This document shows positions 25,126 to 34,203 of a stretch of DNA of 64,000 nucleotides, piece by piece; position 1 is the stretch's first letter, and each line of letters starts with the position of its first letter. The DNA lies in assembly GCA_945952105.1 (NCBI GenBank), contig CAMFGZ010000005.1, positions 159,669 through 223,668 of the forward strand, given 5' to 3'. Position numbers and translations under genes: made by a program. Under the pieces are notes generated by a model. It ran no database searches. It was not told where the DNA came from and saw only the letters and a program-made list of their open reading frames with translations. The DNA comes from an uncultured Rhodospirillaceae bacterium. GTDB taxonomy: Bacteria; Pseudomonadota; Alphaproteobacteria; Reyranellales; Reyranellaceae.

Positions 25126-25923
25126 TCAGTGCTTGTCGGCCCACACCATGCGCTTCACGGCGTACATCAGGCCGGCCAGCGCCAGGAGGAACAGGATCAC
25201 GCGAACGCCGGTGCGCTTGCGGTCTTCCATGTGCGGCTCGGAGGCCCAGGCCAGGAACTCGGTGACGTCGGCGGCTTCCTGATCGAGCGTGGCCTTGGTT
25301 CCGTCGGCGAAGGTCACCTTGTCGTCCGCCAGCGGCGGCGCCATGGCGATCTTGTGGCCCGGGAAGTACTTGTTGAAGTTGTCGTCCTTCTTGACGTCGA
25401 ACTCCTTGATCTGCTCCGGCGTCAGCTTGTCGTACGGAACGTAGCCCGTGAGGATGCCGTAGATGTAGTCGGGGCCGTACTCGCGCGCCTTGACGATGAC
25501 GCTGAGGTCGGGCGGCGCCTTGCCGTTGTTCGCGGCGGCCGCGGCGGCCTCGTTGGGGAACGGCTTCTTGAAGCGGTCGGACGGGCGGGCGGGCCGGTCG
25601 ACCGGCGCGCCGTCATCGTTGAGGTCGGAGACGGAGATGTCCTTGATCAGGCCCTTCACCTGGTTCTCGGTCAGGCCGAGCTCCGTGAGGTTGCGATAGG
25701 ACATCAGCGACAGCGAATGACAGGCCGCGCAGACTTCCTGGTAGACCTGGAAGCCGCGCTGCGCGGCGGCACGATCGAAGGTGCCGAACGGGCCCTGGAA
25801 GTGCCAGTGCCTGTGCGGCGGATGCTCGGTGCCGCCGGCCGCGATGGCGACGGTGCCGACGGTGAAGGACGCCAGCGCGATGGCGCCGGAGACCAGGAGA
25901 TTGCGGGCAAACGGCTTGCGCAT
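25126..25923 (-). CDS. petC: cytochrome c1, bc1 complex subunit
   Basis: This is the c-type heme subunit that takes electrons from the Rieske protein and passes them to cytochrome c. The 265-residue product has a signal sequence to about residue 29, heme site C65-x2-C68-H69, the K-I-A-M-A-P-P-L segment with the axial methionine, and a C-terminal membrane anchor (about 240-258). The start at 25923 lies 5 bases after the petB stop; the longer open frame upstream runs through petB and is not coding. Some rhizobia fuse cytochromes b and c1 in one gene; here they are separate. Confidence 0.95.
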   Translation of the reverse strand: MRKPFARNLLVSGAIALASFTVGTVAIAAGGTEHPPHRHWHFQGPFGTFDRAAAQRGFQVYQEVCAACHSLSLMSYRNLTELGLTENQVKGLIKDISVSDLNDDGAPVDRPARPSDRFKKPFPNEAAAAAANNGKAPPDLSVIVKAREYGPDYIYGILTGYVPYDKLTPEQIKEFDVKKDDNFNKYFPGHKIAMAPPLADDKVTFADGTKATLDQEAADVTEFLAWASEPHMEDRKRTGVRVILFLLALAGLMYAVKRMVWADKH

Positions 25924-25928
25924 GGCTC

Positions 25929-27164
25929 TTAGACCGCCTTCTTCTTGAGCACCGCGTCGGCGATGCTGGGAGGCAATGGCAACGGCCGTTCGATCTTGCC
26001 CAGGATCGGCAGCAGCACGAGGAAGTGGGCGAAGTAGTAGAGGGTCGCGAGCTGCGACAGCGGCACCCAGAAGCCTTCCGGCGGCTTGGAACCGCAGATG
26101 CCCAGCACGATCACGTCGACCACAAGGAACATCATGAACCACTTGTAGATCGGCCGGAACGTGCAGGACCGGACGCGCGAGGTGTCGAGCCAGGGCAGGA
26201 TGAACAGCACCGCGATGGCACCGAACATCGCCAGCACGCCGCCCAGCTTGTCGGGGATGGCGCGCAGGATCGCGTAGAACGGCAGGAAGTACCATTCCGG
26301 CACGATGTGCGCCGGCGTGACCAGCGGGTTGGCCGGGATGTAGTTGTCCGGATGGCCCATGTAGTCGGGCGCGAAGAACACGAACGCGGCGTAGACGATC
26401 AGGAAGCAGACCACGCCGAAGCCGTCCTTCATCGTGTAGTACGGGTGGAACGGGACGGTGTCCTGCGGACCCTTCGGATCGATGCCGGTCGGATTGTTCG
26501 AGCCGTGGACGTGCAGCGCCACGACGTGCAGCGCAACGACGGCCACGATGATGAACGGCAGCAGGTAGTGCAGGGCGAAGAAGCGGTTGAGCGTCGGATT
26601 GTCGACGGCGAAACCGCCCCACAGCCATGTCACGATAGACTCGCCGACCACGGGAAGCGCCGAGAACAGGTTGGTGATGACGGTGGCGCCCCAGAAGCTC
26701 ATCTGGCCCCACGGCAGCACGTAGCCCATGAAGGCCGTCGCCATCATCAGCAGGAAGATGACGACGCCCAGGATCCACAGCAGTTCGCGCGGCGCCTTGT
26801 AGGAGCCGTAGTACATGCCGCGGAAGATGTGGATGTAGACCGCGATGAAGAAGAACGAGGCCCCGTTCATGTGCAGGTCGCGGATCAGCCAGCCCTGCGG
26901 CACGTCGCGGTCGATGCGCTCGACGGAGTCGAAGGCCATCAGGACGTGTGGCGTGTAGTTGGTCGCGAGCACGATGCCGGTGGCGATCATGAGGACCAGC
27001 ATCACCGTGGCAATCGCGCCGAAGTTCCAGAAGTAGTTGAAATTCCGTGGCGTCGGGAACGTGTGATATTCCTTCTCGATATACGAGAAGATCGGCAGGC
27101 GGTGATCGACCCAGGCGATCACCTTGTTATTGAAGACCGGCGGCGTGCCGTGTGACGAAGCCAT
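25929..27164 (-). CDS. petB: cytochrome b of the ubiquinol-cytochrome c reductase (bc1) complex
   Basis: This 411-residue membrane core of complex III has eight helices. The heme ligands are visible in [15 protein letters not shown] (helix B) and in A-L-H-Y-L-L-P...V-A-L-H-V (helix D). The quinol-site motif V-P-E-W-Y-F-L-P is present. GGAG precedes the ATG. It lies between petA (42 bases upstream) and petC (5 bases downstream) in one leftward operon. Confidence 0.97.
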   Translation of the reverse strand: MASSHGTPPVFNNKVIAWVDHRLPIFSYIEKEYHTFPTPRNFNYFWNFGAIATVMLVLMIATGIVLATNYTPHVLMAFDSVERIDRDVPQGWLIRDLHMNGASFFFIAVYIHIFRGMYYGSYKAPRELLWILGVVIFLLMMATAFMGYVLPWGQMSFWGATVITNLFSALPVVGESIVTWLWGGFAVDNPTLNRFFALHYLLPFIIVAVVALHVVALHVHGSNNPTGIDPKGPQDTVPFHPYYTMKDGFGVVCFLIVYAAFVFFAPDYMGHPDNYIPANPLVTPAHIVPEWYFLPFYAILRAIPDKLGGVLAMFGAIAVLFILPWLDTSRVRSCTFRPIYKWFMMFLVVDVIVLGICGSKPPEGFWVPLSQLATLYYFAHFLVLLPILGKIERPLPLPPSIADAVLKKKAV

Positions 27165-27206
27165 TCTGGAACTCCAGCGAGATCTGAGGCGGACGACCTG
27201 GGTCGA

Positions 27207-27773
27207 TCAGCCGATGCGAACGAGCGAGTCGGAGGTGAACAGGTAGTCCGGAACGACGAGGTTCTTCGGCGCCGGTCCCTTGCGGATGCGTCCCGACGTG
27301 TCGTAGCTCGAGCCGTGGCAGGGGCAGAACCAGCCGCCGAACTCGCCCTTCGGGTCGCCGGGCTTGTTGCCGAGCGGGACGCAGCCGAGATGGGTGCACA
27401 CGCCGATCATGATCAGCCACTCCGGGCGGACCTTCTTGGCCGTGTCGGTGACGCGCTTGTTGTCGGTCTCCGGATCCGGAAGCTGCGACATCGGCACCGC
27501 CTCGGCCTCCTTGATCTCGGCCTCCGTGCGATGCCGGATGAAGACCGGCTTGCCGCGCCACTTCACGGTGACCGCCTGGCCGACCGCGATCGGCGTCACG
27601 TTCACCTCGATGGTCGACAGGGCCAGCGTGTCCGCGGCGGGGTTGAGATTATTGATGAACGGCCATGCGACGGCCGCAGCGCCGACCGCGCCAAGAGCGC
27701 CGGTCGCGACCATCAAGAAGTCGCGCCGAGTCGGTTCGCCGTGCCCATTGGCCGGAATGCTTGAAGAAGCCAT
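27207..27773 (-). CDS. petA: ubiquinol-cytochrome c reductase Rieske iron-sulfur subunit
   Basis: This 188-residue Rieske protein is anchored by an N-terminal helix (about 22-42) preceded by T-R-R-D-F-L, a Tat-type signal anchor usual for bacterial Rieske proteins. Cluster box 1 is C126-T-H-L-G-C131 and box 2 is C150-P-C-H153-G-S-S-Y-D; the extra cysteines form the stabilising disulfide. It is the first gene of petABC. Confidence 0.97.
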   Translation of the reverse strand: MASSSIPANGHGEPTRRDFLMVATGALGAVGAAAVAWPFINNLNPAADTLALSTIEVNVTPIAVGQAVTVKWRGKPVFIRHRTEAEIKEAEAVPMSQLPDPETDNKRVTDTAKKVRPEWLIMIGVCTHLGCVPLGNKPGDPKGEFGGWFCPCHGSSYDTSGRIRKGPAPKNLVVPDYLFTSDSLVRIG

Positions 27774-28090
27774 GATTACTCTCTTCCGTCCCCCCGAGGA
27801 GATGGCGGGTATATAGCCGGGAAAGCCCCTTTTGTTTCAAGGCTCTGTTGGTCGCAGGCCCGATGAGCGGCATTCTGTGACAGCGTGCCGCAGAAAAGTC
27901 ACTTTCGCCAGGCGATGCGTGCAAGAAACCGCAAGGATTTGGCACTTTTCGAGATGATTTTTCGTCGGCCAGCGGCGTCTGGTTCGCCAGCCGGGTGGTT
28001 GGGGCACTCGCCGAGGGGGGCGAGCGTTGCAGCGTGCGCATCCGCGACCGAAGAGAATCCGCAGTGCGGCCTGCAAGACGAAAGGCGGCG
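27774..28090. other. 317-base spacer upstream of petA
   Basis: No convincing gene. It holds the petABC promoter region, and the 3' end of the DUF4239 gene abuts it. Its open frames on either strand are short and have no family resemblance. Confidence 0.6.
27810..27840 (-). promoter_or_regulatory. possible sigma-70-like promoter of petABC
   Basis: On the minus strand TTGAAA (27835-27840) is followed after 19 bases by TATATA (27810-27815), about 37 bases before the petA ATG. The spacing is long, so this is tentative. Confidence 0.3.
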
Positions 28091-28879
28091 CTATTGCCGA
28101 AGGGTCTCCAGAACCTGGCGCAAGGGCTCGGGCGATATGCGAATGGGCGGCGGCGTCACGCGAATGCCGCGATCGAAGGGATTGTCCAGGTCCAGAATGA
28201 GCTTGATGGCCATCGATACGGCCACGACGCTGAAGAACAGGGCGACCACCGTCGTGGCATTGCGGGGCGCGAACACGCCGAAGCTGCCGTAGACGACGAT
28301 CAGCCACAAGGCGACAACCCCCACGAACGGCAGTGGCAGCGAATTCACATTCTGCTGAATCAGGTGCGACCGGGCCGTCCGGACCGCGGCCGCCAGCCGC
28401 AAGGCCTCGCCGACGAGCCACTTCTGGCGATCGTCCGCAGGCTTCAGTGCGACGAGCCTGTCCTCCACTTCGTCGAAGACTTTGGCCGTCGCTGGGTTGT
28501 TGACCTTGTGCTTGCCGGCTGGATCTTCGGCGAAGAGATCCTCGAAGTTCAGCGCCGCGAAGCGCTGCAGGTTCTCCCTGATGGGATCGGTCTCCGGACC
28601 ATAGCGGCGCAGCAGCGTATCGAGCTGTCCGATGCTCGAGGACAGGAGCGAGACGGTGGCGTTGCGCGCGTTGAAGGCGGCATTGGCGTTCGATATCAGA
28701 AAGCCGATCACGAGTGCCGTCATGGTTCCCACAACGGCAATGGAAACGGAAACCGTCGCCTTCGCTTCCGCGCTCAGGTGATGAGCGGGCAGGCGGCGGC
28801 CGATCAACATCCCGATCATGGCGCTGCCGAAGACGACACACAGGACGAAGAACGCAATCTGAGCTGAGTTCAGGATCAT
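28091..28879 (-). CDS. DUF4239 / bestrophin-like membrane protein
   Basis: This 262-residue membrane protein has about four hydrophobic segments: two near the N terminus (about 5-27 and 40-62) and two near the C terminus (about 190-235), separated by a soluble helical region. The V-S-I-A-V-V-G-T-M-T-A-L-V-I-G-F-L-I-S-N-A pattern and the L-D-x2-L-R-R-Y-G-P-E block match DUF4239 proteins, sometimes described as bestrophin-like. Start set at M-I-L-N-S-A-Q; the upstream extension is basic and unlike the family. Function unknown; it stands alone. Confidence 0.78.
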   Translation of the reverse strand: MILNSAQIAFFVLCVVFGSAMIGMLIGRRLPAHHLSAEAKATVSVSIAVVGTMTALVIGFLISNANAAFNARNATVSLLSSSIGQLDTLLRRYGPETDPIRENLQRFAALNFEDLFAEDPAGKHKVNNPATAKVFDEVEDRLVALKPADDRQKWLVGEALRLAAAVRTARSHLIQQNVNSLPLPFVGVVALWLIVVYGSFGVFAPRNATTVVALFFSVVAVSMAIKLILDLDNPFDRGIRVTPPPIRISPEPLRQVLETLRQ

Positions 28880-29072
28880 ATGCGGTCGTCTTTCCCACGG
28901 GCGCAGCGTCGGTGTCCGCGGTTTGATGACGCCATGAGACTTCTGCGTCAACAATACGGCTCGCACCGGGACACGGTCAGCCGGCTGCATCCCGGCTCAT
29001 CCTGGCCGGCGATGTCGCCCAACCGATGAGGCAACACCTCTCTCGGCAACCCGGACAGGAGGAGACGAGTCG

Positions 29073-29531
29073 ATGCGGCTGGCGCTGTTCGAGCCCGACA
29101 TTCCCCAGAACTTGGGATCCTTTATCCGGCTTTCGGCCGGATTGGGCGTCCCGCTGCACGTCATCGAGCCCTGCGGCTTTCCGGTCGACGACAAGCGGAT
29201 CCGGCGGGCGGCCATGGATTATTTCCATCTGGCGACTCTCGTCCGGCACGCTTCCTGGGCCGCCTTTTGCAGGGACCAACCGCCGGGGCGGCTGGTCTTG
29301 CTGTCCACGGCTGGGGGGACGCGGTTGCCGGAGGCGGTTTTCCAGCCCGACGATATTCTCCTGCTCGGCCGGGAAAGTGCCGGGGTGCCGCCCGATGTCC
29401 ATGAGAGGGCTGATCTGCGCGTCCGCATTCCCCTCCAGACTGGGGCAAGGTCACTCAATGTTGCCCTCGCGGCCGCGATGGTATTGAGCGAGGCCCTTCG
29501 CCAGACCTCGGGATTCGAAAAGCTCGCATGA
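29073..29531 (+). CDS. trmL: tRNA (cytidine(34)-2'-O)-methyltransferase
   Basis: This SPOUT-class SAM-dependent enzyme methylates the wobble nucleotide of some leucine tRNAs. The 152-residue length matches TrmL. Signatures are the [10 protein letters not shown] start, [11 protein letters not shown] in the trefoil-knot region and R-S-L-N-V-A-L-A near the C terminus. It overlaps hemF by ATGA. Confidence 0.94.
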   Translation: MRLALFEPDIPQNLGSFIRLSAGLGVPLHVIEPCGFPVDDKRIRRAAMDYFHLATLVRHASWAAFCRDQPPGRLVLLSTAGGTRLPEAVFQPDDILLLGRESAGVPPDVHERADLRVRIPLQTGARSLNVALAAAMVLSEALRQTSGFEKLA

Positions 29532-30454
29532 CCGCCAAGCCAACCCGCACCGCCACCGGCCCCAACGGCCCGTCCCCCCTGCCCGACGACGCGACCATCG
29601 CCCGTCGCAAGGAAGAAGCCGCCACCTGGTTCGCCGGCCTGCGCGACCGCATCTGCGCCGATTTCGAGCGGATCGAGGACGAGTTGTTGGGCACCCATCG
29701 CGACCGCGCGCCCGGCCGCTTCGAGCGCAAGGGCTGGCAACGCGAGAAAGGCGCGAACGGCGAGGATCGCGGCGGCGGCACCATGTCATTGATGCGCGGC
29801 CGCGTGTTCGAGAAGGTCGGCGTCAACATCTCGACCGTGTTCGGCGAGTTCAGCCCCGAGTTCCGCGCCCAGATCCCCGGCGCCGCGCAGGACCCGCGCT
29901 TCTTCGCGGCCGGCATCTCGCTGGTGGCACACATGCAGTCGCCCAAAGTGCCGGCGGTGCACATGAACACGCGCTACATCGTGACGACGCGCAGCTGGTT
30001 CGGCGGTGGCGCCGACCTGACGCCGATGGTGCCGCACGAGCCCGACACGCGCGACTTCCACGCCGCGCTGCGCGCGACCTGCGACGCGCACGATCCGGCG
30101 TACCATCCGAACTTCAAGGACTGGTGCGACGAGTATTTCTTCCTGCCCCATCGCGGCGAGCCTCGCGGCGTCGGCGGCATCTTCTACGACTATCTCGACA
30201 GCGGCGACCACGCGCGCGACTTCGCCTTCACGCGCGCCGTCGGCGAGACCTTTCTGGACATCTATCCGAAGCTGGTCCGCCGCCACATGAACGAACCCTG
30301 GACCGATGCCGAGCGCGCGCACCAGCTCGCACGCCGTGGCCGCTACGTCGAGTTCAACCTGCTGCACGACCGCGGCACGCGGTTCGGCCTGATGACCGGC
30401 GGCAACGTCGAAGCAATCCTGATGTCGCTGCCGCCCGAGGTGAGGTGGCCGTAG
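29528..30454 (+). CDS. hemF: oxygen-dependent coproporphyrinogen III oxidase
   Basis: It oxidatively decarboxylates coproporphyrinogen III to protoporphyrinogen IX in heme synthesis, using O2. The 308-residue protein contains the family blocks V-H-M-N-T-R-Y (about 141-147), [10 protein letters not shown] (157-166), [22 protein letters not shown] and, near the C terminus, [14 protein letters not shown]. Coupled to trmL by a 4-base overlap. Confidence 0.97.
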   Translation: MTAKPTRTATGPNGPSPLPDDATIARRKEEAATWFAGLRDRICADFERIEDELLGTHRDRAPGRFERKGWQREKGANGEDRGGGTMSLMRGRVFEKVGVNISTVFGEFSPEFRAQIPGAAQDPRFFAAGISLVAHMQSPKVPAVHMNTRYIVTTRSWFGGGADLTPMVPHEPDTRDFHAALRATCDAHDPAYHPNFKDWCDEYFFLPHRGEPRGVGGIFYDYLDSGDHARDFAFTRAVGETFLDIYPKLVRRHMNEPWTDAERAHQLARRGRYVEFNLLHDRGTRFGLMTGGNVEAILMSLPPEVRWP

Positions 30455-30461
30455 CTCCATT

Positions 30462-30488
30462 GTCATCCTTCGCTGCACTCAGGACGAC
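30462..30488. repeat. small inverted repeat between convergent genes (GTCATCCT / AGGACGAC)
   Basis: GTCATCCT (30462-30469) and AGGACGAC (30481-30488) can pair with one G-U. The same arm pair occurs at 59091-59128. It lies between the convergent hemF and AAA genes, so it may serve as a bidirectional stop or be a decayed repeat. Confidence 0.45.
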
Positions 30489-30493
30489 ATGCG

Positions 30494-31648
30494 CTAACGC
30501 CCCGGCCAGTTCCACATCGGGCGTTCCTCGCCCTCGGCGATCGTCTCGCCGAGTTCCTTGGCGAGCGTGATGCGTCTTCCGTCGGCTTTCGTCAGCGCCG
30601 AGACGAGGCGCTCGGCGTGCGAGACCACGATGACCTGCGATCGTTTCGCCGCGCCCGCGATGAGGCGGGCCAGCGGCGCCAGCAGATCGGGATGCAGGCT
30701 GGTCTCGGGCTCGTTCAGGATCATGAGCGACGGCGGCCGCGGCGACAGCAGCGCCGCCACCAGCAGCAGATAGCGCAGCGTGCCATCCGACAGCTCGGTA
30801 GCCTTCAACGGGCGCAGCAGCCCGTGCTGCAGCATCTCGACTTCGAAGTAACCGTCGTTCACCGCGACATCGACCGAGCCGCCGGGAAAGGCATCGGCAA
30901 TCGCGGTCTCGAGTTCACCCTCGATGCCGATCTCCTGGATGGTGGCGAGGGCGGCGGCCAGATCGGCGCCGTCGCCCGCGAGCACCGGCGTGCGCGTGCC
31001 GACCTGGCGGCGGCGGGCCGGCGCATCGATGTCGGTGCGGAAGTGATCGTAGAAACGCCAGTCGCGCAGTTGTTCGCGCAGCGACAGGAGTTCGGCGCCG
31101 TCCTCGGGATTGGCGCAATGGGTGAGCATGCTGTCGAACGGCTGCAGATGCGTATAGGCCTGCCGTCGCTGCCCCTTGCGGTCGCGCAATGTGACCGAGG
31201 GGCCGAGCCGTTCGGCGAAGGCATTGGCGCGCTGCAGGACCAGCCCGGTCCACAGAGTCTCGGTCTTGATCACCGGATCGCGGCCGAACAGGCCGCCCGG
31301 GATCGGCAGGCCGAGATCGATCGCGTAGCCGTAATCCTCGGAAGAGAAACCGAGTTTCAGGCTGACCGGTCCCTTGCGCACCGTTCCCTGCACCGGCTGC
31401 TCGCCGCGCTTCATGCCGCGCGAGAACTGTTCCGGTCCGGCCCACAGCACGGAGGAGATGCCGCCTTCGAGCGCCAGCGACGGGATGATGCGCCCCTGCG
31501 CGACATCGGCCAGCAGCCGAAGCGCACGATAGAGGCTCGACTTGCCGCTGCCGTTGGCGCCCGTCACGACGGTGAGCGGCTCGATCTCCAGCCGCACGTC
31601 GCGCAGCGAGCGGTAGCCCGAGATGCAGAGCCGCGAGACGATGCTCAT
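30494..31648 (-). CDS. AAA family ATPase (AAA_21, RecF/OLD-like)
   Basis: This 384-residue ABC-like ATPase has the I-S-G-Y-R-S-L-R-D N terminus seen in RecF/OLD-type proteins. Walker A is G30-A-N-G-S-G-K-S-S38 and Walker B is L-M-I-L-N-E-P-E-T-S-L-H-P. The aspartate before the catalytic glutamate is replaced by asparagine, as in several members of this family. A short region between the motifs may be a coiled insertion. No TOPRIM domain is seen, and no nuclease or defense partner sits beside it. It is last in a five-gene leftward operon and overlaps the membrane protein gene by ATGA. Confidence 0.87.
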   Translation of the reverse strand: MSIVSRLCISGYRSLRDVRLEIEPLTVVTGANGSGKSSLYRALRLLADVAQGRIIPSLALEGGISSVLWAGPEQFSRGMKRGEQPVQGTVRKGPVSLKLGFSSEDYGYAIDLGLPIPGGLFGRDPVIKTETLWTGLVLQRANAFAERLGPSVTLRDRKGQRRQAYTHLQPFDSMLTHCANPEDGAELLSLREQLRDWRFYDHFRTDIDAPARRRQVGTRTPVLAGDGADLAAALATIQEIGIEGELETAIADAFPGGSVDVAVNDGYFEVEMLQHGLLRPLKATELSDGTLRYLLLVAALLSPRPPSLMILNEPETSLHPDLLAPLARLIAGAAKRSQVIVVSHAERLVSALTKADGRRITLAKELGETIAEGEERPMWNWPGR

Positions 31649-32049
31649 CGGCGGCCGGCCAGCGCCCATCCCGCGACGACGGGCGCCACGAACAGAACGA
31701 GGACCAGCAGCGGATAGGGCGCGCCCCACCAGAAGCCGAGGCGATCGAAGAAGGCCTCCGGGCCCTCCTCGTAGGCGAGGCGCGCATAGAGGAACGAGGC
31801 CAGCATCGTCGATGCCGGCCACAGCAGAGCCGCGAGCAGGGAAGCCTCGAACCAGCGGTCGCCGCGCGTGCGCCCCGCATGGATGATCGCCATCATCGCG
31901 ACATAGGGCATCGGCACGAGAGCCTTGTACCATTCGACGGCGCGGACCGAGAGCGAGGCGGCGATCCAGGTGTCGCCCACGAAATCGTTCAGCACGACGA
32001 GGATCGCGATCGCCAGCCAGAGCACGAAGGTGACGGCGGGACGGATCAT
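31645..32049 (-). CDS. small four-helix membrane protein of unknown function
   Basis: This 134-residue protein has about four hydrophobic segments (near 5-22, 45-60, 70-90 and 112-130). I do not recognise the family. It begins inside the 3' end of the CCA-enzyme gene (ATGA overlap) and ends inside the start of the AAA ATPase gene, so it is clearly a member of the operon and very likely expressed. Confidence 0.75.
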   Translation of the reverse strand: MIRPAVTFVLWLAIAILVVLNDFVGDTWIAASLSVRAVEWYKALVPMPYVAMMAIIHAGRTRGDRWFEASLLAALLWPASTMLASFLYARLAYEEGPEAFFDRLGFWWGAPYPLLVLVLFVAPVVAGWALAGRR

Positions 32050-33260
32050 TGCAGCGCCTTCACGCGGCGTTCGAGTTCGGCGAGGCAGGCCGCGCGATCG
32101 GCCGCGAAGTCGCCGTCGATCCACCAGCCTTCGATCGCCTCGATCAGGGCGCCGACCTTCGGTCCCGGCTTGAGGCCGAGCTTCAGGGCGTCGCCGCCGC
32201 TCACCGGCAGCTCCGGCGGCGACCAGTCGCGCGCCATCGCCAGCGCCGCGTGCCAGTCGCCCGGCGCATCGATCGCGAGCAACAGGCGGTCGGCATAGAG
32301 ATTGCCGCCCAGCGCATAGATCTGCGCCCGCCACGCCTTCGGCCCGCCGGCCACGTCGATGACGGGATCCGGCGCCAGCATGACGTCGAGCCGCAGCGAC
32401 TCCTGCGTCGAGAGCCGCAACCGCTTGCCGATCACGGTGGCATCGGCCTCGCGCGACAGGATCGACGCGAGGCGGCGCAACGGATCGGGCCTGTCCTCGC
32501 GCGCGATGAGCGCCCGCAGCCGCACCACGCCCTCGCACTCGGGCAGCCAGTGATCGAGGATCGCGGCTTCGCGCATCGCCTCGACCGTGTCGGCCGGCGC
32601 CGGCGCGTCGAGCAGGCGCAGGAATTCCTTGCGCACCCGCTCGCCCGAGAGGCCGCGCAGGCCGCCGGCATTGCGCCGGCAGGCGGTGAAACCCTCGGCG
32701 TCGAACGGTGGCTGGCCGAACCAGGCATGGAACCGGAAGAAGCGCAGGATCCGCAGCTTGTCTTCGGCAATGCGCTGGTCGGCATCGCCAATGAAGCGGA
32801 CGCGCTTCGCGGCAAGGTCGGCGCGGCCGTCGAACGGATCGTAGAGCGTGCCGTCGAGATCGGCGTAGAGCGCGTTGAAGGTGAAGTCGCGGCGGCTCGC
32901 ATCCTCCAGCCAGTCGTCGGTGAAGGCGACGACAGCGTGCCGGCCGTCGGTCTCGACGTCGCGACGCAGGGTGGTGAGTTCGTAGGGAGCGCCGGCGATC
33001 ACCGCCGTCACGGTGCCGTGCTTCAGGCCGGTCGGCACCACTTTGATCTTTGACTCCCTGAGGGCGAGCATCACCGTCTCCGGCGGCTTGTCGACGGCGA
33101 GGTCGGGCTCGTTGGTCAGCGTCACGCCACGCACCGCATCGCGCACCCAGCCGCCGACGAAGCGCGCGGTGATGCCGGCGGCGCCCAGCACGCCGAACAG
33201 CGTCTGGACCGCCGTGTCGTCTGCCCACGGCGGCGTTTCCAGTCGACCGGACGGCTTCAT
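32046..33260 (-). CDS. cca: CCA tRNA nucleotidyltransferase / poly(A) polymerase family (class II)
   Basis: It builds or repairs the CCA end of tRNAs. The start at 33260 (404 aa) begins M-K-P-S-G-R and overlaps the upstream gene by ATGA; the longer frame is not supported. Motif A starts with F-V-G-G-W-V-R-D at residues 34-41. The metal-binding D-x-D that normally follows reads E51-P-D53, so the first acid is a glutamate. The R-R-D-F-T-F-N-A-L-Y motif (template/nucleotide region) is intact. Alphaproteobacterial members often differ at this site. Confidence 0.9.
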   Translation of the reverse strand: MKPSGRLETPPWADDTAVQTLFGVLGAAGITARFVGGWVRDAVRGVTLTNEPDLAVDKPPETVMLALRESKIKVVPTGLKHGTVTAVIAGAPYELTTLRRDVETDGRHAVVAFTDDWLEDASRRDFTFNALYADLDGTLYDPFDGRADLAAKRVRFIGDADQRIAEDKLRILRFFRFHAWFGQPPFDAEGFTACRRNAGGLRGLSGERVRKEFLRLLDAPAPADTVEAMREAAILDHWLPECEGVVRLRALIAREDRPDPLRRLASILSREADATVIGKRLRLSTQESLRLDVMLAPDPVIDVAGGPKAWRAQIYALGGNLYADRLLLAIDAPGDWHAALAMARDWSPPELPVSGGDALKLGLKPGPKVGALIEAIEGWWIDGDFAADRAACLAELERRVKALQ

Positions 33261-33490
33261 GACGCGAACAGGCCGCCGTAGCCCTGGTCCTGGGTGAAGA
33301 ACATCACGAGGAAGCCCAGGATCGCGCAGGCGAACCCCGCGATGCCGAGCCAGGTCATCGGCATGTCCTGCCACGACGGCAGGGTCCCGGCGAGCTTTCG
33401 CTCCTGCTTGATCTTTACCGCCCAGGCCCAGAGGAAGAAGGCGCAGAACGGCGCCAGCACCAGGACGAGGATCAGAAGGACGACGCGCAT
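33257..33490 (-). CDS. small membrane protein, DUF6111-like
   Basis: This 77-residue protein has two hydrophobic segments (about 2-24 and 45-66) joined by a basic loop. Small proteins of this type between the Nudix and CCA-enzyme genes are annotated DUF6111 in alphaproteobacteria, as I recall. It overlaps the CCA gene by ATGA and lies 18 bases after the Nudix stop. Function unknown. Confidence 0.7.
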   Translation of the reverse strand: MRVVLLILVLVLAPFCAFFLWAWAVKIKQERKLAGTLPSWQDMPMTWLGIAGFACAILGFLVMFFTQDQGYGGLFAS

Positions 33491-33508
33491 GAAGACTCCC
33501 GGCCGGCG

Positions 33509-34135
33509 TCAGGCGCCGGTGGTCAGGATGAAATGGAGGTTCTTCAGCATACCGGCCGTGGCGCCCCAGATGTAGCGTTCGCCATAGGGCATCGCGTAGT
33601 AGCGCCGTTCGCGTCCCTGCCAGACCCTGCTGTCGATACGGTGGTTGCGCTCGTCGAGGAAGTGGGCGAGCGGCACCTCGAAGACATCCGCCACCTCGCG
33701 CGGATCCGCACGGGGCGTGAAGCCCGGCGCAACCATTCCGACGATCGGCGTGATCTCGTAGCCGGTGCCGGTCCTGTACTGGTCGACCGGCCCGATGACC
33801 TCGATGAAATTGCGGGTAAGCCCGACCTCTTCCTCCGTTTCGCGCAGCGCCGTGGCGATCGCATCCACGTCCTCGGCCTGCCGGCGGCCGCCGGGAAAGG
33901 CGATTTGCCCGGCATGACTGGGCATGTCCTCCGTGCGCTGGGTCAGCAGCACGGTCAGTTCAGGTTCGCGGCGAACCAGCGGAACCAGCACGGAGGCCGG
34001 GCGCCAAACCTCGGGCATCGACACGATGCCGTTCAGCGAGAAGTCGCTGCCGATGGGCGGCGTCGCGACGGGCAATCCGGATGCCAAACGCCGGCTGCGC
34101 TCGCTCACCCGCCGCACAATTTCGTCAACCGTCAT
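33509..34135 (-). CDS. CoA pyrophosphatase-like Nudix hydrolase (NudL type)
   Basis: This 208-residue Nudix protein has the box G-G-R-R-Q-A-E-D...R-E-T-E-E-E-V-G-L, which supplies the Mg-binding glutamates. The surrounding L-L-T-Q-R and Q-I-A-F-P-G-G-R context and the length match the YeaB/NudL branch, which cleaves CoA and its derivatives. It heads a leftward operon with the CCA enzyme and is divergent from the MoxR ATPase gene, 68 bases away. Confidence 0.88.
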   Translation of the reverse strand: MTVDEIVRRVSERSRRLASGLPVATPPIGSDFSLNGIVSMPEVWRPASVLVPLVRREPELTVLLTQRTEDMPSHAGQIAFPGGRRQAEDVDAIATALRETEEEVGLTRNFIEVIGPVDQYRTGTGYEITPIVGMVAPGFTPRADPREVADVFEVPLAHFLDERNHRIDSRVWQGRERRYYAMPYGERYIWGATAGMLKNLHFILTTGA

Positions 34136-34203
34136 GCCCTTGTTCCGGCCTCAATTCTGGGCTTCCCTCAACGACTATTCCCATCGACGACAGGAGCGCC
34201 CTG

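Noticed and set aside
25924..26778. Extended N terminus of cytochrome c1 running into petB, as a fused b-c1 gene
   Set aside because: The extension is in a different frame from cytochrome b and is arginine/histidine-rich; the signal peptide begins at 25923 and petB has its own stop.
30494..31648. AAA ATPase as part of an OLD- or Septu-like phage-defense system
   Set aside because: No TOPRIM, HNH or reverse-transcriptase partner nearby; it is coupled to housekeeping genes.
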